Source: Augochlora pura
Lineage: Eukaryota > Arthropoda > Insecta > Hymenoptera > Halictidae
NCBI RefSeq assembly: GCF_028453695.1
Contig: NC_135773.1
Location: forward strand, 16,492,001 to 16,556,000
Direction of reading: 5' to 3'
DNA length: 64,000 nt
Shown here in pieces: positions 21,291-35,768 of this stretch. The stretch's first letter is position 1, and every line of letters begins with the position of its first letter. The position numbers were made by a program, and so were the translations under genes. The notes under the pieces were generated by a model that worked only from the letters and a program-made list of their open reading frames with translations, did not search any database and was not told the DNA's origin.

Positions 21291-23780
21291 TGGTGCTGAT
21301 ACGTGTACGAGTGGCCCTCGTTAGGGCCTATTGTCAGGGAAAGGGAGCAGACCAAGCTTGTTATCGGAAGGACAGTGTCCTGGTCGCGAATACCGGATCA
21401 TAATACTCGCATGATCGGTAGATCGTCGCGCCCGGCTGTTCGTTAACGCTAGATTTACGGACCGGTGTACTTTTACCGATTTCTGGACAGCACGTTTTAT
21501 CTGAAATATTAGGTCTCCTCGAGAACGATCTATGCTTTTGGAAGATGAATGCGTTTATGGAAACGTGATCGCAATCGATAATCCACTGAAATTGTATGCC
21601 GTTTTACGAAGGTACGTTCCACGTGGCAGAAGTTGTCGAAGGTGATGCGAAAGTGTGATCGAATGTTCACTGTAAATGTATTTATATATAAGCTGAATCT
21701 GTACAAGGTATTATTGCTCAGTTGAGAAATTATGTCACTGCCAGAGTCGTGCAAAGTTCGCCAATTTTTTGGTGAAATATCCCTTTCTGTATCATTTTTG
21801 TTCGTTTTCACCACGCGGAACGTACTGTTCGATATTACGGTGATACTTTGGAGAACACAGCCACTCGCGCACTCGTTCACAATGATTCAATGGTACAAAT
21901 TGTATATAAAATTTGATATTAGTCGTAGACGTCGTGTAACAATTTTTATACAAAATTTTAGCTCGAAACGTGTGCGATCGAACGTGCGAGTCTCTAAACA
22001 CTTGGATATACATATTACTATCGCGTTGAATACATGGAACTCCAGTAGAAAGTTCTCTAAGGGTATGCGATTGTGTCTCCGTACTTCGTCTTCCAAAAGT
22101 GGATTTTCTCGTAGGTCGACCTAATATCGAAAGTCGGAAAGAGACACAAGGTAACCAGAAGCCTACGTCGTGTACGCGAAAATTAGAGGAGCAATATTTA
22201 AATCATATATGGGATCGGTGTTGCCACTATCATTCTCGCGGATTCATTTTTCTACGTAACGTTAAGGTCTCCGAGTGTGCGTCTGTGTGTATATATAAAG
22301 CAATCAGTAAGCAATATTTCTCTCAGATATCCAGTTTAACTTCTAAGCGCGCCTGGAGGCGTACAAGAAAGCGTTCTCCTTTTTGTAAGAATATTGTTTC
22401 TCATACTTTGTACAAACCCGCGCGGCCGATCCAAAACGCCGATCACGTTCCGACCGGTGCGAGAATTTGCGGGGACGTTACCGGGGATCAGCGGGCTCCG
22501 TAAAATTTCACGGGAACGATTCACGGTTCCCCGGGTGCCCCGAAAATCCGAACAGACCGCGATAATTTTCGAGCCGGACCCCCCCACTCCCCCGCGATAA
22601 GCCCGAATTTATCCGCGAGACTCCCGATACACCGCCCACGGCCACGCTTTATCTACTTCGGGGCTCCGGATTAGATTTTCGCGTCACGCGCGGATCCGGA
22701 TCGAGGTATCGATCGGCGGGAAACTTCGCGCTCGGATCGGCCGACAACTGTCAAATAAATGCTGAGGAACGGAACCGACGTGAGTTACAGTTACAGTTCT
22801 CCTAGGACACCTCCCACGAGAGATTTTTCCAGATATACGCGGCGAAAGACGTCCGGCTGACTGCTGATCCAGTGAGTAATTAAGATAGCTCGTTAAGGAT
22901 CGCGCCGATTGCTGCTGTTTATTAACAGCAAGATTTTATAATAGTATACAATTACACAGGAGATCCTGGGACGACAGTTTACGCTTTAAGCGGTATCGAA
23001 GTGATTGTTGTTCTAGAAAGAGGACAAGATCAACAGATCTTGTTATATTGTAAGTACACAGTTTCTGAATGTGACAGCGATTGACTCTGAAGTTTCAATA
23101 CATTCTATTTTTCTACTCGACAATTATGCATCGTTACCAATTTGTATTCCCATTACCGTCTACTGTTTATTCGTTATTTGAGAAACTATATAGTATTGCG
23201 CGTAACCTAGAAGGTTTAATATAATACCTCTGTTTTAATAGCAAATATTGATTTACCAGCCGGTGTAGTTACAATTGTTCGTCGGTTTCTGACTTATCTT
23301 TCGAATGAACTCCGCTGAACCAATAACGGAATATTGTAACTACATATTTAACGGAAAAACAAGCAGTATGAATAGACCGCTTTGAATCATTGAATATTTT
23401 TGCGATAGACGACTGGCTGGTTCCGTAACTACCGTCGAAATTTCGGCAGTAATTATAAATTTACTTCCACTGGATGACTTCGAACAGAATCATCTAGCTA
23501 CCGCTGAATTAATTACGGACGCACAGCCGGTGAACCGCGTTCAAACTCAGCAGATCGAAAACAAACTCGGGAGGGTCTCGCATGCAAGAAGTTTGGATAA
23601 CGGTCTCGTTCGAGAGGAGAGAGGCTCCTCTCTCTCTCTCTTAATAAGTGCGTTCACCTTCGCTTGGACACCGAAACGCCTGGATCAAAGTGGATGTAGC
23701 GACGGTGGCTGCATTCTCGTTCGGCGGAGGCGAGAAAAAGACAATCATGGGTGGTGGCAGAGGGGCGAGGAAAGGGGCGC

Positions 23781-23815
23781 AGAGAGAGAGGGAGAGAGAG
23801 AGGGAGAGAGAGAGG
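23781..23815. repeat. (GA)n microsatellite
   Basis: Repeated AGAGAGAG blocks with periodic GGG interruptions; reads as an Arg-Glu repeat but has no gene context. Confidence 0.9.
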
Positions 23816-24359
23816 TCCGTTGACCGGGATCGCGAGAACGAGTTCGAGACCGAGGAGAAGGTCGCCGGAGAGAACGGAAAAAAGTGGAGACGGACGCGTG
23901 AGTCCAGAATCCGTACGACGGCCGACTGCGTCCGGATAATCCGCATAAGTTCGATTAAATCCGATCCTTTCGCCTAAACGATCGGATGGATCCTAGAGCG
24001 GTGGCTGCGTCTCGACCACCCACGCATGGCGCTAACGCCGTCTTAACATAATAGAGTTTCCAACCTCTTACGATCTGCGTTCTCATCCAGCTTGCAACAA
24101 CCTTTTCGAGATCTTCCACACTTGACGCTATTTTAAAATGAATCAGCTGTACGATTGACATTTGCTGAAAGTATTCATTTTTCTACGATTCCAATCTACG
24201 CTAAAATGCAATATTTTTAAAACTTGCCGGTTTAACCCTCTGCAATCTGCCATTTTAAGTGTAAATCCGTAACAATTGTTCCGACCCGCAGTATTTTTAT
24301 TTCTATTTACCAAAGTGCGCTTTTATGCATACGAAATTGATTCTATTAAAAGCAAAGCG

Positions 24360-24830
24360 AGCCACCATTTAGTTTCGCGTATCGATTACCCGGAATCCGA
24401 TTACGGCGGACGAGCAGTTACGACGGTATCGTAAACGGGTAGCGACGCCGTTCGCTGTTCGTAGACCTTTAGAAATCGGTATCTATGCAACGCGGCTGGC
24501 ATTTGATCGGCACGGCGCGCGGCGGCCACAGAAATGGCGACCGCGTTGCCGCGCCGTAAACGCGGTCGGTCATAACGCGCTAAGCGCGTTACACGGTCGT
24601 TGTACGTCGCACTTTGTGTCGCTGGGTTCAACAGCACCAACAATCGATGGACGACACGAGCACGTTGTCGCGCACCGCGCGCTTTCTTCTTTTCGACGCG
24701 GCTGGAAGCGACCGCGAGCAACGCCGGGATACGGGGCCGCAGGAAATTAATGTTGCCAGCCCCTACGCGAACATAATTACGCTGCTGGAAGAATTCCAGA
24801 CAAAAGCCGCAGTGACTTTTAATTCCTGAT
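24360..24830. other. CpG-rich block with palindromic hairpin
   Basis: This block is clearly richer in CpG than its surroundings. It holds an 8-bp perfect stem TAACGCGC/GCGCGTTA at 24573-24580 and 24584-24591 with a 3-base AAG-side loop. It may be a regulatory element or unannotated exon, but no gene is supported. Confidence 0.35.
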
Positions 24831-27800
24831 TACTGTAAGTAGACCACTCGAGCAGATAGTGCTCCATATACTCCTCTGTTTCAATTAAGAAGTACAAATC
24901 ATTGCTGGTACTTTACTTTTGACTTCACCGCTTTCGGAGATATCAAATAATCTGCAAAGAGAAGTGTATTTGATACGAAATTCCAAATCATCGATGCTAT
25001 TTTTCATAAATCTTTGTACACATTTATTTTTGTTAAATTGATTTTATTATTACTATTATTATTACTTATTGATGAACAGTCTGTAAGTCATTTATATACG
25101 TATTAGTTTATACATTGGAGCAGGACATTATACGTATTCTATGATCGCACTGATGTTTATAGCGTGCAATTGGCGTTTAAAAATGACTGGGGAACCGATA
25201 AAATAGTCGACGTTTTCATCTGTATAATCGTCATACGAAAAGTATGAAATTCAATAGAGAAAAAATAATATTAAGTTAAATTCTTAGAAGAGCCTTTCGT
25301 ACCCTTTGGTAAGAGTAGTGTCAACCCTCGGACTGTAATAACCGTGTCATTTTAACGCAGAGTACATTAACACCTTGCCGTACAACTCTTTACAATTGCT
25401 ATGATAAGAATTTTTTCGATCGCTCCAATTTCTTAAAAGGAAAAGGAATTTTATATTCATTGTGTGCTTACATCTACTCGAATGTTTAAATATTAGTAAC
25501 AAGAGAATAAAATTTGACTCCTACTTAAAGGAACGGATGAACATTTATACACAACAGCTTATTACTAGAAATCTCCATCACGAATCTGACTCGTTAAAGT
25601 ACGACAAAGGAGTTAACCGTCATCTTCTTACTCAATTTTTGGCAATTCAGTGAAATAACAGGTCTAAATAAGTATTGTTAATCGTATAATTTTAAAATTA
25701 GTTCGTCGACCAAAGATTAATCGATGACATATTTTTACGACGGTATTGCAGTAGCTGTCACTCGACGTGCACCAACTTTGAAATAAGTGATTAATTACAC
25801 GAATAAATTGAAAGGAAAGTCGTTGGGATGGGGCTTGCGGATTCGGGCGACACGATAGCGTCACAGGGTTTAACCACACCTGTTCAGAGCTGATTGACAC
25901 GCCGTAAACCCATCTTCAGGCTTTGCCGAGAGACCTGAACGGGTCCCTGAGGCTAATAGCCGGCCTTCGTTAATTAGGGTCCTTCGGTGAATTTGCTACC
26001 CGACCCTCGTTAAAGAGGGTAAAGGGGATCTAGACTAGCCGTGGACCTTCCAAACATTTTACAGTTTCACCTGATCGATACTTCCGGTTCCTATCTACGG
26101 TTACATCCTTCGTTTGCTTCTCGAGTCTGCCTCTGCAGCTTCTTTTCCTCGTTAATGGCCCCCCCGTTAATTAATCAATCAGATAAAACTGCGTCTCTAT
26201 TCGTTCTACTTTTTCAAACTATATAAATTATTTAAACTCCGCAGTTTATAGAAATAGTAAATTTTAACTAAATTACCCATTTCCAAAGGGGTTCTGTTCT
26301 TTCGAATGAATAAACTCGGCTTAGACAGAAAGTTACACGAACATCCGCAGAATTCATACTTAAACAAAAAGACTTAAAATAAATAACAAAAATACAGAAT
26401 TTCGACAAATTATTCCCAGCAAAATATGACGCCGGCAATATACGATAAGACAGTAAACGAAGTTATATCGTAAATAACAATATAATATAATGATCGTATA
26501 ATAAATGTTCGACGTTTCATACGCACCAACGTAGCATTTTGTCTCATAGATCAATTTGCATCGGACGGTGTCGGTTTTCGAGGAACACGATTCGCACGAT
26601 CGCCGATTATTGTCAAGTTTCGGGGTGAAATTCGCACTCAGCAACCAGTTTGTATAATTCAGTCTCGTGGCAGGCCACATCGAGGGTCGATGCGACCGCC
26701 TTGAATTTCGAGGCTTGAAATATCGATGAGAGGCTCAGACGGGGCTTTTTAATCCATCAATCGGCGAGATCGCCTGTCAGTTCTCCACGGATCAATTCTA
26801 CGACCGCCTCCGTCGAGAATTATTTCAGTCGTCCGCGAGTTGGGCATTAGGGTCGTTCGATGCTTCACTGAGCCTCGGTGCAGAATATTTGATTAGCGTG
26901 TAGGTCGCTCGAATGTTGCAGTCTCTTCGAATTACTATCTGACCGGACAAACTTCTCAATCTTTGTCACTTGTTGATCAAGCCCTAAGAAACGATCCTTA
27001 ATCACACAGACCTACTCACTCTCAACAATTGTTTAAATAAAATAAGAGGTGCCACTTCCTATTAACTAATTTATGCGCGACGACAAGTACGTTTGTTCAC
27101 TACAATAACGAGTCATATATTGTAATTAACGGATTTTAACGGGTATACTTGTGATAAAACAAATTGTTACTATTCCTTCGTGACAGGTGAAACAGGATAT
27201 ACACTTCACAATTTTATTAAATTATATGTTTCATGAATGCGCGTGTATTAAAATTATAATTATCGTAATTGTAAAGAAACTGAGAATCAGTTGAAATACT
27301 ATTCGCTACAAAATCCCATAGCAATGCCAGAAAACCCTCATCAAATGAAATGGATAATAAATAAAAAAGAAAACATCAAGTAGATTGTTCTCTACTATCA
27401 AAATTCATCCTGGAGAGGTTAAACAAAATGTAAAAAAAGATTAAACTAAGATTGTATCGATAGAGATTACCACAGATAACCACTTGTCCAGACATTATCA
27501 TCGGGATAATTAAAATTTGTATTTATTGTGCGTACTCATTTCTTTACATTCTCAAGTAGCGGTGACAAGAGAACAGAGTTTTATTTCGACTTCGAAGAAT
27601 GGGATGGAACTAAATTATATATTTTATAAAAGTGCGTTATTAAAACAAAATTTCGAGGGAATCGATCATATACAGTATACATATAATTACAGTAATTTAG
27701 ATTTCATCATAACATTGAACCCTATCAACCTGTTCAGGATTGGCGGCAGGAGACTGTCATGCAAGTTGGAACAGTATTGATGTAATTCTTAAAGCACAAG

Positions 27801-30767
27801 ACGTTTTCAAGATTGAAATTTGGCGGTGATCTATTTGAATCGTTTACTGAATGCAATTCGATCGAACAGCGCGATTCAACCGAACAGTAAAACCACTTTT
27901 CTTTCGTTGCCATATAAATCGATGTTCCAGGGCGATTTCGACGCGTTGACAACGGTCGCATAAGCTTCCCATTCATTTCGGGACACCCTCTCCGGCAGCG
28001 CGACCTTTCTACTCGCGGCGAGAGAGCAGCAAGCTCGCGATAAATCCGGGTTTCCGCGAATAAATAAATGACTAGTATATCGCGGAAAAACCGATTCGTA
28101 TTTATCCGACCTGGCCACATTTATCCGGATCACGAGGGAACGAACACCTGGAAGTCCGAAACGCGCTGAATTTTTTATTAGCCCGGAAATAAATCCTGCA
28201 GATGTTACCGCGCATCCCTCTTACTCTGTCTCTCACTCTTTCTCTCGTTCCCTCTCCCTTTCCCCTCTCGGTTTTCCCACTATCTTCCCCGGAATCTCCT
28301 TTCAAACTTCTCATCCCGTTCCTTGGACCGGGAAATATGCCCTGCCATTTGATTCCGTGCCAATTAAGGTCGTTCGCGGACTCCTGATCTTCCTTTCCTA
28401 TTTCCAGCCTGCGAACTTGAACTACGCGACTTCGAAGAGTTCTGCCGAGAAGTCTAAATGTTTTTTAAGGTAACGGATATATTCCAGCGTTTGTTCAAAA
28501 TTTAATTCTTGTGCCTCTTGTATCATTTCTGGGCACTGGTCCTTCGAACATAATTCTTACTTTGGCTAACACTTTGACCTCTTCAACGATGATTTTAATC
28601 AATTTAAAACAGTCAATTCTACATATAATGTTATCCGAAACTATGATGTTTAAGTTTGTGTTTCAGTTTTCCTGTTCTTAATACTTTTTTAATAGCGAAT
28701 GTAATGTTATTATTATTTTATTGTCACAAATAAAATGTTGATGCTAAATAAATAAAATCTTTGACAGTAGTCCTGATCGACAGCGTTTTGTTCGACAAGA
28801 TTCGAATGGTAGAGAAGCAAGCGTTTAACGCTGGCGTTATAAGAATTACTCCAGAAAAATTGAGATTAGATAAATAGAATTCGGTAAAGTACAAAATCCT
28901 AGGGATATTATTAGCTAATTCAATTATGTGACTGTCTGGAACCATTATATGGACCCTTTGTTTTGAAAGTGGTATAAGTCCATTGTCTCTTGTTTCGAGA
29001 AAACTAGGTGAACATAACTGTTTATTAAAAAATGTAGGCAAATTATATGAAGTCTGGCAATGATTCTAATGTTTTATCAATACGTAATTTGGTTATATAA
29101 ATTTGCGAAATTCGCTGGTTTCATTTTATGTAAAATGAATTTATCATGCTTTCTACATTATGTTACGCAATATAAAACAAATGTAAAATAACAGACTACT
29201 GATCGGCAACCATCTGCTAAGCCATCTACCTCTGCCAATTGGACTTACACCACTTCCATAATCGATGATTATGCAATTTCATTTACCGACCAATTTTAAA
29301 TTGTACATAACATGGGAATTTTTTAAGAAATTAAACACGGACTAGTTATACATAAAAAATTTACATTAAATTAAGCATGAATTACGTGATATATCATTTT
29401 TTTAAAAAATGTACTTACACCACTTTCAAAATAAACGGTCCGACAGATTTTTAAAAATAATTAACAGTCTCGGCGTACTTCGATTTGTTTAATCTCTGAT
29501 GGTTGACTCTGCGAATCGTTCGACTCTTTATTAATTGTATCGATTGAAACAACAAAATATCCAGCATTTCAACGGAAACACGGAGCTATGTATAAATCAC
29601 ACTTTGCTGGATGGATTGAAATAACAAAAATGAGGCGACGTCCGAAAGTTGATCGCGTAATTGTTTTAAAGCTGCATTGCATGAGCCGGAAACGTTTCAG
29701 ATGTTTTATAGAATGCATTCGCTTCCGGTCGACCAGCAACGACCGACTTCGATCGGATATAACTTGCGGAGAATCGTCTTTATAGAGGATCATATTTACA
29801 CGTTTTCTCCGGGAAACTGATCGATTATTGCCGTCTAGCAACGGTTCGGGATTCCGATCTATATTTCCTGCACGGCGGTGTCCGCTTTTACCAGCAGTTT
29901 CTTCCGTTAGGAGAGAAACTATGAAATTACTTGAGCACGCAGGAATCAGGCCACCTGTTATGGTATAAATCGTTCGATGAGTATTCCAATTTGCGGACAA
30001 CTTCTTGCCTCGTTGGAAATCGCTCGGCGATTTTCTGAATTAGCAGGTCGACCCGGTTTCTCTTTGTTCTAGGTATTGCTGTCTCGCGATCTTGTTCGAA
30101 AGAATTTTTGAGATCGCGGCGAAGGATCGCGAACGCAGTCGAGTCAATTTGAACTCAATTTAGCCGGCACATTTATCTTTTGCTCGCTTCCGAGTCGCGC
30201 TCTAACCGATGTCTAAGCTCGCTAAAATTCAGAAACTTGATATTGAAAAGATTGGAACGACGTCGAATCTCAAATCTTACCGAAGCAAAAATTTGTTGGC
30301 ATTTCTATAAGATCATGAAAAGCACAGAAACTATTATATTATTTTATTCCAGCCATTTCTCGTACATGCTGCAGTTTTAAAATTATTATATGCAGATGAA
30401 TGAGGAAACGCCTATCTACATACATAAGAAGTGTTGTCACCCTACAGAAATGGATTAGAGCGGATAAGAGACATAACTTCTGTAACCAGTTAACTGTGAC
30501 GATCGTTTGTGTCTTTCATTTCGTCTTAACCTCTAAACATATTAAAATTTACGTATATAATATAATTTTCGCCAAAATTACAATTTAAATATTAAATTGT
30601 AACAAGATTTTACGCATCACGAATATGATCGTCATGACGCAAAATTTTATCACATCTTCATGACGGATATAGTCATCAAACACACTTAACTGGTTAAAGT
30701 TTTACGACAAACTTGCACAGTTTTGAAAAGATCTGTACGTAACTGTTTTATTGTTCAAACGTTTTAA
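24831..30767. other. Non-coding stretch
   Basis: A/T-rich sequence without a credible coding frame. Copies of an unidentified dispersed repeat lie at 28951-28989, 29232-29260 and 29405-29440. Bases 25900-26040 contain several short GGGT/ACCC hairpin-like words but no recognised RNA. Confidence 0.5.
28951..29440. repeat. Inverted copies of a dispersed repeat (core CCACTTTCAAAATAAA)
   Basis: The minus-strand core GGACTTATACCACTTTC at about 28960-28985 is matched on the plus strand at 29405-29440 (ACTTACACCACTTTCAAAAT) and partly at 29232-29260 (TTGGACTTACACCACTTCC). The first and last are inverted relative to each other, about 450 bases apart, as in a MITE. A second inverted pair is at 50283-50515. 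Confidence 0.5.
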
Positions 30768-31047
30768 CCCTTTGGGGACGAGTGTCGGCATATAGCCGCC
30801 CAATTCTCGTGCTGCTGCTGCGTACGTCTGTCATTCTAAACGGTAAGATACGCATGGAGATACTAACCTAAGAAGTCTAGTTGCCTCTCAATGAAATTAG
30901 ACTTTTAGCAATGAAGTCTTATTTGAATAAAGCTTTAGTTTTTATAACGCAAACGTGCGACATGAATATTTTCTTCACTGCGTGCTCCAATACCTGTCGT
31001 CCACAGCGACGCTCGTCCATCGAGTGTCTCCGTCCCCAAAGGGTTAA
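30764..31047. mobile_element. piggyBac-type MITE with TTAA target duplications
   Basis: TTAA at 30764-30767 and at 31044-31047 flanks a 276-bp element (30768-31043). Its ends are a perfect 13-bp inverted repeat, CCCTTTGGGGACG and its reverse complement. TTAA duplication with CCC-starting TIRs is diagnostic of the piggyBac superfamily. It carries no transposase, so it would depend on one supplied in trans. The 78-codon ORF that overlaps the right half has no similarity I recognise. Confidence 0.85.
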
Positions 31048-31867
31048 AATGATTCACATGCAACCCTGTGGAAATCAATTATTATTTATTGTCTTGCTTG
31101 ATAGATACTTAATCTAGCATTATACCAGTTCAAACAGTGGTTGTTCTACTGAAGCCAGGTTATTTCAACTATCTATATACTCTAAACTATTTCATTATAC
31201 GCATTATTATATTTTAGTGCGCGCAAAAGGCGACATTATTATACCTATCCCTAGAAAAGCAGCGTCATCTCGGTAAACATGTTCTGAAAATAAATAGTAT
31301 TATATTTTAGCATTGGATACGAAACAGAGAAAAGCTAAATTTTCTGACTCGTTAGACTGCGGGGGGATACTGAAGGAGGGGGTAGAAACGAGAGAGTGGG
31401 AGAATCGTGAGAGAACGTTAAGCGTGTCGAGCAGCATGATCGAGAGACCGGCAACTGGTCGAATGGTAAACAATCGAAATATCAGAACTTTTATTCGGTA
31501 TTGAAAGCCGGCGTGCTATTCAAAACCCATGGCGAGACACCTACCGCGGCTCCGACGACAAAAGGGAGACTCGTGGACGGACGTCTCCGCTGCGTCCGAT
31601 TAGGTCCGTGCTTTGCCCCTCCTCCCTCGCTGTACATACATTCCCATTTAACAAAGAACAACGCCGGCAATGGAAGGGAGACGGAGACACTCCAATGGCC
31701 CTTCTCCCTGGCATATGGCAGTCGCAAGCATTATTACTTCAATAAAATATAGTTAAGGCCTGACTATAATATAATCTCGATGGGTTTTTTTTTTAGTCTT
31801 TTCTGACCCGATCACGTTTTTATCTGCTTTACTCTTCGCCCGAGTGAAATATAATATGGAAATAGTA
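31044..31867. other. Non-coding stretch between two MITEs
   Basis: Nothing recognisable; 31500-31700 is CpG-richer with ORFs on both strands that look like chance. Confidence 0.45.
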
Positions 31868-32080
31868 TTAGGTCTACCGGAAAATTCTATCTGTTATTAA
31901 AAAGAAAGAAAACAATAAATTTTGTCGGCACCTTATATTTATTGTATTGTTATAATAATTTAATATAATCGTAACTTATCCCTGTTACCAGCTTGATGGC
32001 GATTTATGAATATCATTTACGAAAAATATTATGTCGCAAACAAAATGACATTAGCGGACACATTTTTCTGGTAGACCTAA
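31868..32080. mobile_element. Mariner-type MITE (213 bp)
   Basis: It starts TTAGGTCTACCGGAAAA and ends with the reverse complement TTTTTCTGGTAGACCTAA, a 17-bp TIR with one or two mismatches. TA lies immediately outside both ends (31866-31867 and 32081-32082). The TTAGGT start resembles mariner TIRs. No coding capacity is present. Confidence 0.75.
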
Positions 32081-35000
32081 TATGGGTATAATATAAAATG
32101 AAATTGGAATTAATATGCAATTTGTAAAATAGAACTACCAACCCGCGTGAAAGAATTCATTATTCGAGATCATTGTATTCAATTCTATTAGTCCTAACTC
32201 GAATGAGAAATTAGGTTTAGAAATTATCATCGAAGGTTCCACATCAAACAAGATAAATCCTACAAACGATTTCTTAAATAAAAATAATTACGAAAGAAGT
32301 TAAGAGATGAAAGTCTTGCATCAAATAAAATAGTTCTTGCGAACAATTTCTCAAATACAAGTAACATGACCTACATAGTCGGATTTACTATGTCGAATCA
32401 ATATAATTTGATTTTATTAATTATTATCTTGTCGTAACTCGAATGAGAAATTACTTTAGAAACGATCCATCCGGGTTTCAACATAACAGCTTCACAATAT
32501 TACCTCGAACAGAAAAATAAAACAGCTTGAAACAATTCGATGCTCCGATTGATCATTATTTACTTTATTAGCTATTTCATGTCGAATAAAAAATTATTCC
32601 GGAGGATATTCTCACGGGTCCGGCACGAAATAAAATTGACCTCAGCATATAGCTTTTAACGTAAACAGAATAAAATAGTCGTGGTAATCGAGAAAATAAT
32701 TGCTTCAAATGATATTTAAAATGAGAGTAATAAACAAGCTGAAAAATGAGAATAAGCCTACCATAAAATTAGAGCGGTCCTTGAATCATCCCCATACGGC
32801 GACCATAATACAGAGCGCAGAGCGCACAGCACACAATTCTCGGAGATACGCAGTCAGTCAGCCGATGGCGCTCCGCACGGCACCATCGATCCGCGCCGCG
32901 TAGATCGTGATCTACAGACGGCCATCTCTCGTGACAGTTTCTGTGCGTCGACTCGTTTTACTCTCGAGTGTTATCCGTCGATGTGAATTTTCAAAGCGCA
33001 GTGTTTTTTTTTTATGTGTGATATCCTGTTCTATCTTTTGGATACCGTCCCATGGAATTTCTCAAAATTCTTTTCACGCTTTTTCCGAAGGTATTTCCGC
33101 CCGAAAATCTGCCATTTTTCTCGTTCGGGTTTTTAAATGTTTTCACAGAACGTCGAAATTTCCCACATTTTCCACATCTCGCGCTGGACCTCTAACGATG
33201 GAATACAATATAATTTTCGCGGATATTCGAACCATCGGAACTTTCGAAACTTTTAATAACGACGGGGGTTTTCGACAAATCCCCGGCGAATGTTGAATGT
33301 GCTTAATTATTTCCCGAGTTTGATTCTCCCCGCGTTTGCAAAGCCGGTTCGAGTTGATTTCGCTGCGCTTTCGTGCGTTACTTTCCAACCGAGTTTTACA
33401 ATAAAAGGCTTAATCGATTCGAATGTACGACGTGTTATTTCGCAGTCGTTGAAGCGCTTTTCCAGTTACAATTCTCAATCTTCGACGCTGGTATGCACCG
33501 AGCACCGAAAGATACATTTTGTCACAGAAAAATTACGAAAAGAAAAAACACGTTCGTTCCGATTTTGCACGACTTTTAATTGTCGATCAAAAAATGCTTG
33601 AGTCTAAAAAGACAAATCTGTACATATATAGCAGTGTCAAGATTTCATTTAAATTGCTGAATTTTTATTTCGATTACAATTAGGATCACCTGGCGTGTCT
33701 TCTCTTCGCAACATCGCAATCACCAAAGTACAAATAAACCAAAGTTCCAAACCGAAATAGAATGGTATTCATGATCTGCCGTCTAGCTAATGAAATAAAT
33801 GCAGCCGTGCGCTAGACATAAATTATTTCTCGAAGTCTTTAACGACGAGAGATTCCTAATCGTCCGTGAAAGAGGTTAGCATTCCGAGTTCGGGCCTGTT
33901 TCGCGCCGGTATGGCATAGCCAGAAGTGAATCGCGTGACAGGAAAAGTATTTTCGGTGGCGACGAAAGACCATTGTCCGATCGAGCCGCGTTCGAACGAT
34001 CTGCCTTCGAACAAGGTCGCTGAGGTTTACGAGCCGGTTACGATACACGCGACACGAAATTTATAACGACCATTAAACCGTCTGAACTCTCGTCTTTAAA
34101 TACAAGGCTCGCGTTCCACTTACATCGTGGCAGCCTCGAATTTTTCCATCACTCGGCTCGGCTCGCCTCACCTGGGTCGTTGTAATTCGTTCGTTAGGAA
34201 CTAGTTGAACATGGACAGGTCTCTTTGGTCTAGAATCTTATCCGAGGAGGATCTCGAATTCCGTCGGACTCTCGTCCCTTGATCCGGCACCAACGATCCG
34301 TGAATTAAAGTTCCAATGTTTATAGCATTTCACGATTTTACTTACAGTTACGATAGAACCTCGATTATCCGAATGCAAAATTGATAGCTCAATTCTTCTT
34401 ATTTCGATTAGTTATTGATACCTGCTATCATAGTGGTAATTATGATATTGACAGTGATAATTAAGGTATTGATAATTATAATATTCATAATGATAATTAA
34501 AATATTGGATAATACCATCATTTTGATAATATAAGGTTCTTCTACCTCATCGTTATTATTTCGAGTAATAAAAAGTCTAAACAATTAGTTATTGATTCCT
34601 GCTACCTGATCCTGTGATTATTAACATATTAATAATTATAATATTGATATTGATAATGATAAGTAAAATATTGGACAATACTATCATATTAACAATATAT
34701 TAGGTCGAGGTTTGTTCGTGGTCCTTCTACGGTCTCATCCTTATTGTTTGGAGTAATAAAAAAATAAACAATAAAGGTGGAGGAAAATCTTGTTCAATTA
34801 ATCGAAATTCTATTGCATTCTTAATTTTTATAGACTGAGACAAGGTATTTGGAATAGTAAAATGACATCGGATCTTTATGCATTTATCACGCGTGTATTT
34901 TTGCAAAATGCAAGGAAACGTGGGAATTAACATGGTTATGTTAAGGTCTAATAGCATTTTTTAGTCGACGAAGGAAATTTTCGTCTCATTCTGATTTTTA

Positions 35001-35768
35001 CAAGATAAAGTACGAGAATGGAAAGAGAAACGTAGTCTAATCATCGAACACGTTACCTACTGCGTCAGTTTCATGTGGGCGACATTTCGTTATCAAACTC
35101 GATACTGAAACTTTAGGTTGTAATCTATTAAATAGGTCAGAGTTTCTAAGAATTTACAAGTTGCGCGATGGTTATAAAAGTAATTGATGCAATAAATCTT
35201 GCTTTTCTATTCGTACATTATGAAAGAAGTTGTCCTTGTTGTTCACCGATGTGGCAGTCATCGTGTTAAAAATGTGTTACAAGCATTTACAGGTAGTTCT
35301 AATATTATATTACCACTAAACGCGGAGGAATTCGTTTAAAATGGAAATTAGTATCCATAACATATTCAAAGCCACAAGTGAAATTTATAACCGCGATAGG
35401 GAAGCTGAAATTGCTATAGAGCACGAGTAATGAGCTAAAGGCTGTTAGAGAATCAGATGGTAGCTATGATCTTTATCATATTACAGTACAGTATAAATGT
35501 GAGTCGATTCTGCGGTATCACTCTAATTTCAAAAAGAAACATTAAAACGGGGTCGAGGTTGTCTTAGCAAGAGTTAATTCATTAAGAGTTTCTAGAGTAT
35601 CAATCATCGGCTCCATGAACTTGACGGTGACATAGTTCATGGTTCGTAGTTATTAATATCAAAATGAAGGGTCTCCTTACAGTTGTTTGCAAATCTTGAT
35701 CGACGCATCGATCAAAGTTCTGCGTGTGCTTGCGTCGCCTGTTATGTACGCGGGGTCACTGACCCACC

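Larger units (their letters stand above)
19699..24359. other. Non-coding: downstream intron or intergenic
   Basis: It begins with the gtgagt donor of exon 7. A next exon would have to start in phase 1; I found no candidate with an acceptor and protein-like frame. It contains GA-rich microsatellites (21231-21290, 23781-23815) and CpG-rich patches (about 21000-21180 and 22420-22760) with chance ORFs. Confidence 0.5.

Noticed and set aside
23530..23977. Arg/Glu repeat ORFs
   Set aside because: Produced by the GA microsatellite; no gene context.
25900..26040. Possible structured RNA with GGGT/ACCC hairpins
   Set aside because: Short stems only; no recognised tRNA, snRNA or other RNA family pattern.
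32820..33000. Candidate promoter
   Set aside because: An initiator-like TCAGTC is present, but no matching downstream promoter element, TATA box or credible first exon could be identified.
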